This document shows, one piece after another, positions 23,211-23,334 of a stretch of DNA of 23,334 nucleotides. Numbering within the stretch: position 1 is the first letter of the stretch; each line of letters begins with the position of its first letter. Position numbers and translations under genes: made by a program. Source of the DNA: Oscillospiraceae bacterium (GTDB lineage: Bacteria; Bacillota; Clostridia; Oscillospirales; Ruminococcaceae); contig CAAGEB010000097.1 of NCBI GenBank assembly GCA_900768705.1, positions 1-23,334 on the forward strand. Direction: 5' to 3'. A model generated the notes under the pieces. The model did not search any database, was not told where the DNA came from, and saw nothing but the letters and a program-made list of their open reading frames with translations.

Positions 23211-23334
23211 TTAGGACATCTCTAAAAACCGGTTTGAACAGAGAAAATCGGCAGGGTGCGTCGGCTGCAAGGAAAGCCGACGAAGCAAGGCTGTATGCCT
23301 TGCGAGGAGGCGTAACACGATGTTGCGAAGCGAA
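23211..23334. repeat. Hairpin-array repeat cut by the window end
   Basis: Three hairpins follow each other: GTCGGCT / AGCCGAC (23260-23281), GCAAGGC-tgtat-GCCTTGC (23285-23303) and AACA-cga-TGTT (23314-23324). The last shares AACACGATGTTGC with hairpin 1 of the module at 2082-2145. The left edge is GGACATCTCTAAAAACCGG, resembling GGAACCTCTAAGAACCCC at 15426-15443. There is no gene in this stretch; the repeat probably continues past 23334. Confidence 0.6.

Overview
The window looks like chromosomal DNA of an anaerobic, endospore-forming or formerly spore-forming Clostridia member, most like Oscillospiraceae/Ruminococcus. This rests on the yqfC-yqfD sporulation pair, zinc-type L28, the FabV/Ter enoyl reductase, DUF2975+Cro/CI and DUF4153 membrane genes, consensus sigma-A promoters (TTGACA-17-TATAAT) and strong GGAGG ribosome sites. 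The genus is inference. I see no rRNA, tRNA, CRISPR array, transposase or phage gene.

Layout. 1-2250: a structured repeat, then a two-gene unit for a lipoprotein and a small conserved protein (DUF6935-like), then a repeat-filled gap. 2249-5294: a leftward membrane protein diverges from a rightward DUF2975 / Cro-CI regulator / DUF4153 operon with a textbook promoter and a possible operator. 5527-6543: a free-standing MreB/Mbl actin with its own promoter and terminator. 6544-7098: a repeat-dense gap with a large cruciform-like hairpin. 7099-8548: yqfC-yqfD, overlapping. 8598-9608 (minus): a DUF4405 membrane protein whose cysteine-motif tail is cut off by one in-frame TAA. 10045-12551: serC and serA, the first and second steps of serine synthesis in reverse order, with a DUF6440 gene remnant between them. 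12755-16951 (minus): radA, fabV and the CCA-adding enzyme. 17156-17344 (minus): rpmB. 17505-20515 (minus): an aminotransferase / GT2 glycosyltransferase / trpS run. 20675-23191 (minus): flavin reductase / ung / zinc-ribbon protein. The window ends inside another hairpin repeat.

Most of the window is housekeeping. The unusual content is (i) the interrupted DUF4405 gene and (ii) families of dispersed hairpin repeats in nearly every long gap. One is a two-hairpin module whose stems differ between copies but keep pairing, one is a ~52-bp core present four times, and one is a 57-bp near-palindrome in front of radA. No complete undescribed defence or mobile system is visible. The repeat families and the interrupted gene are the best candidates for new biology.
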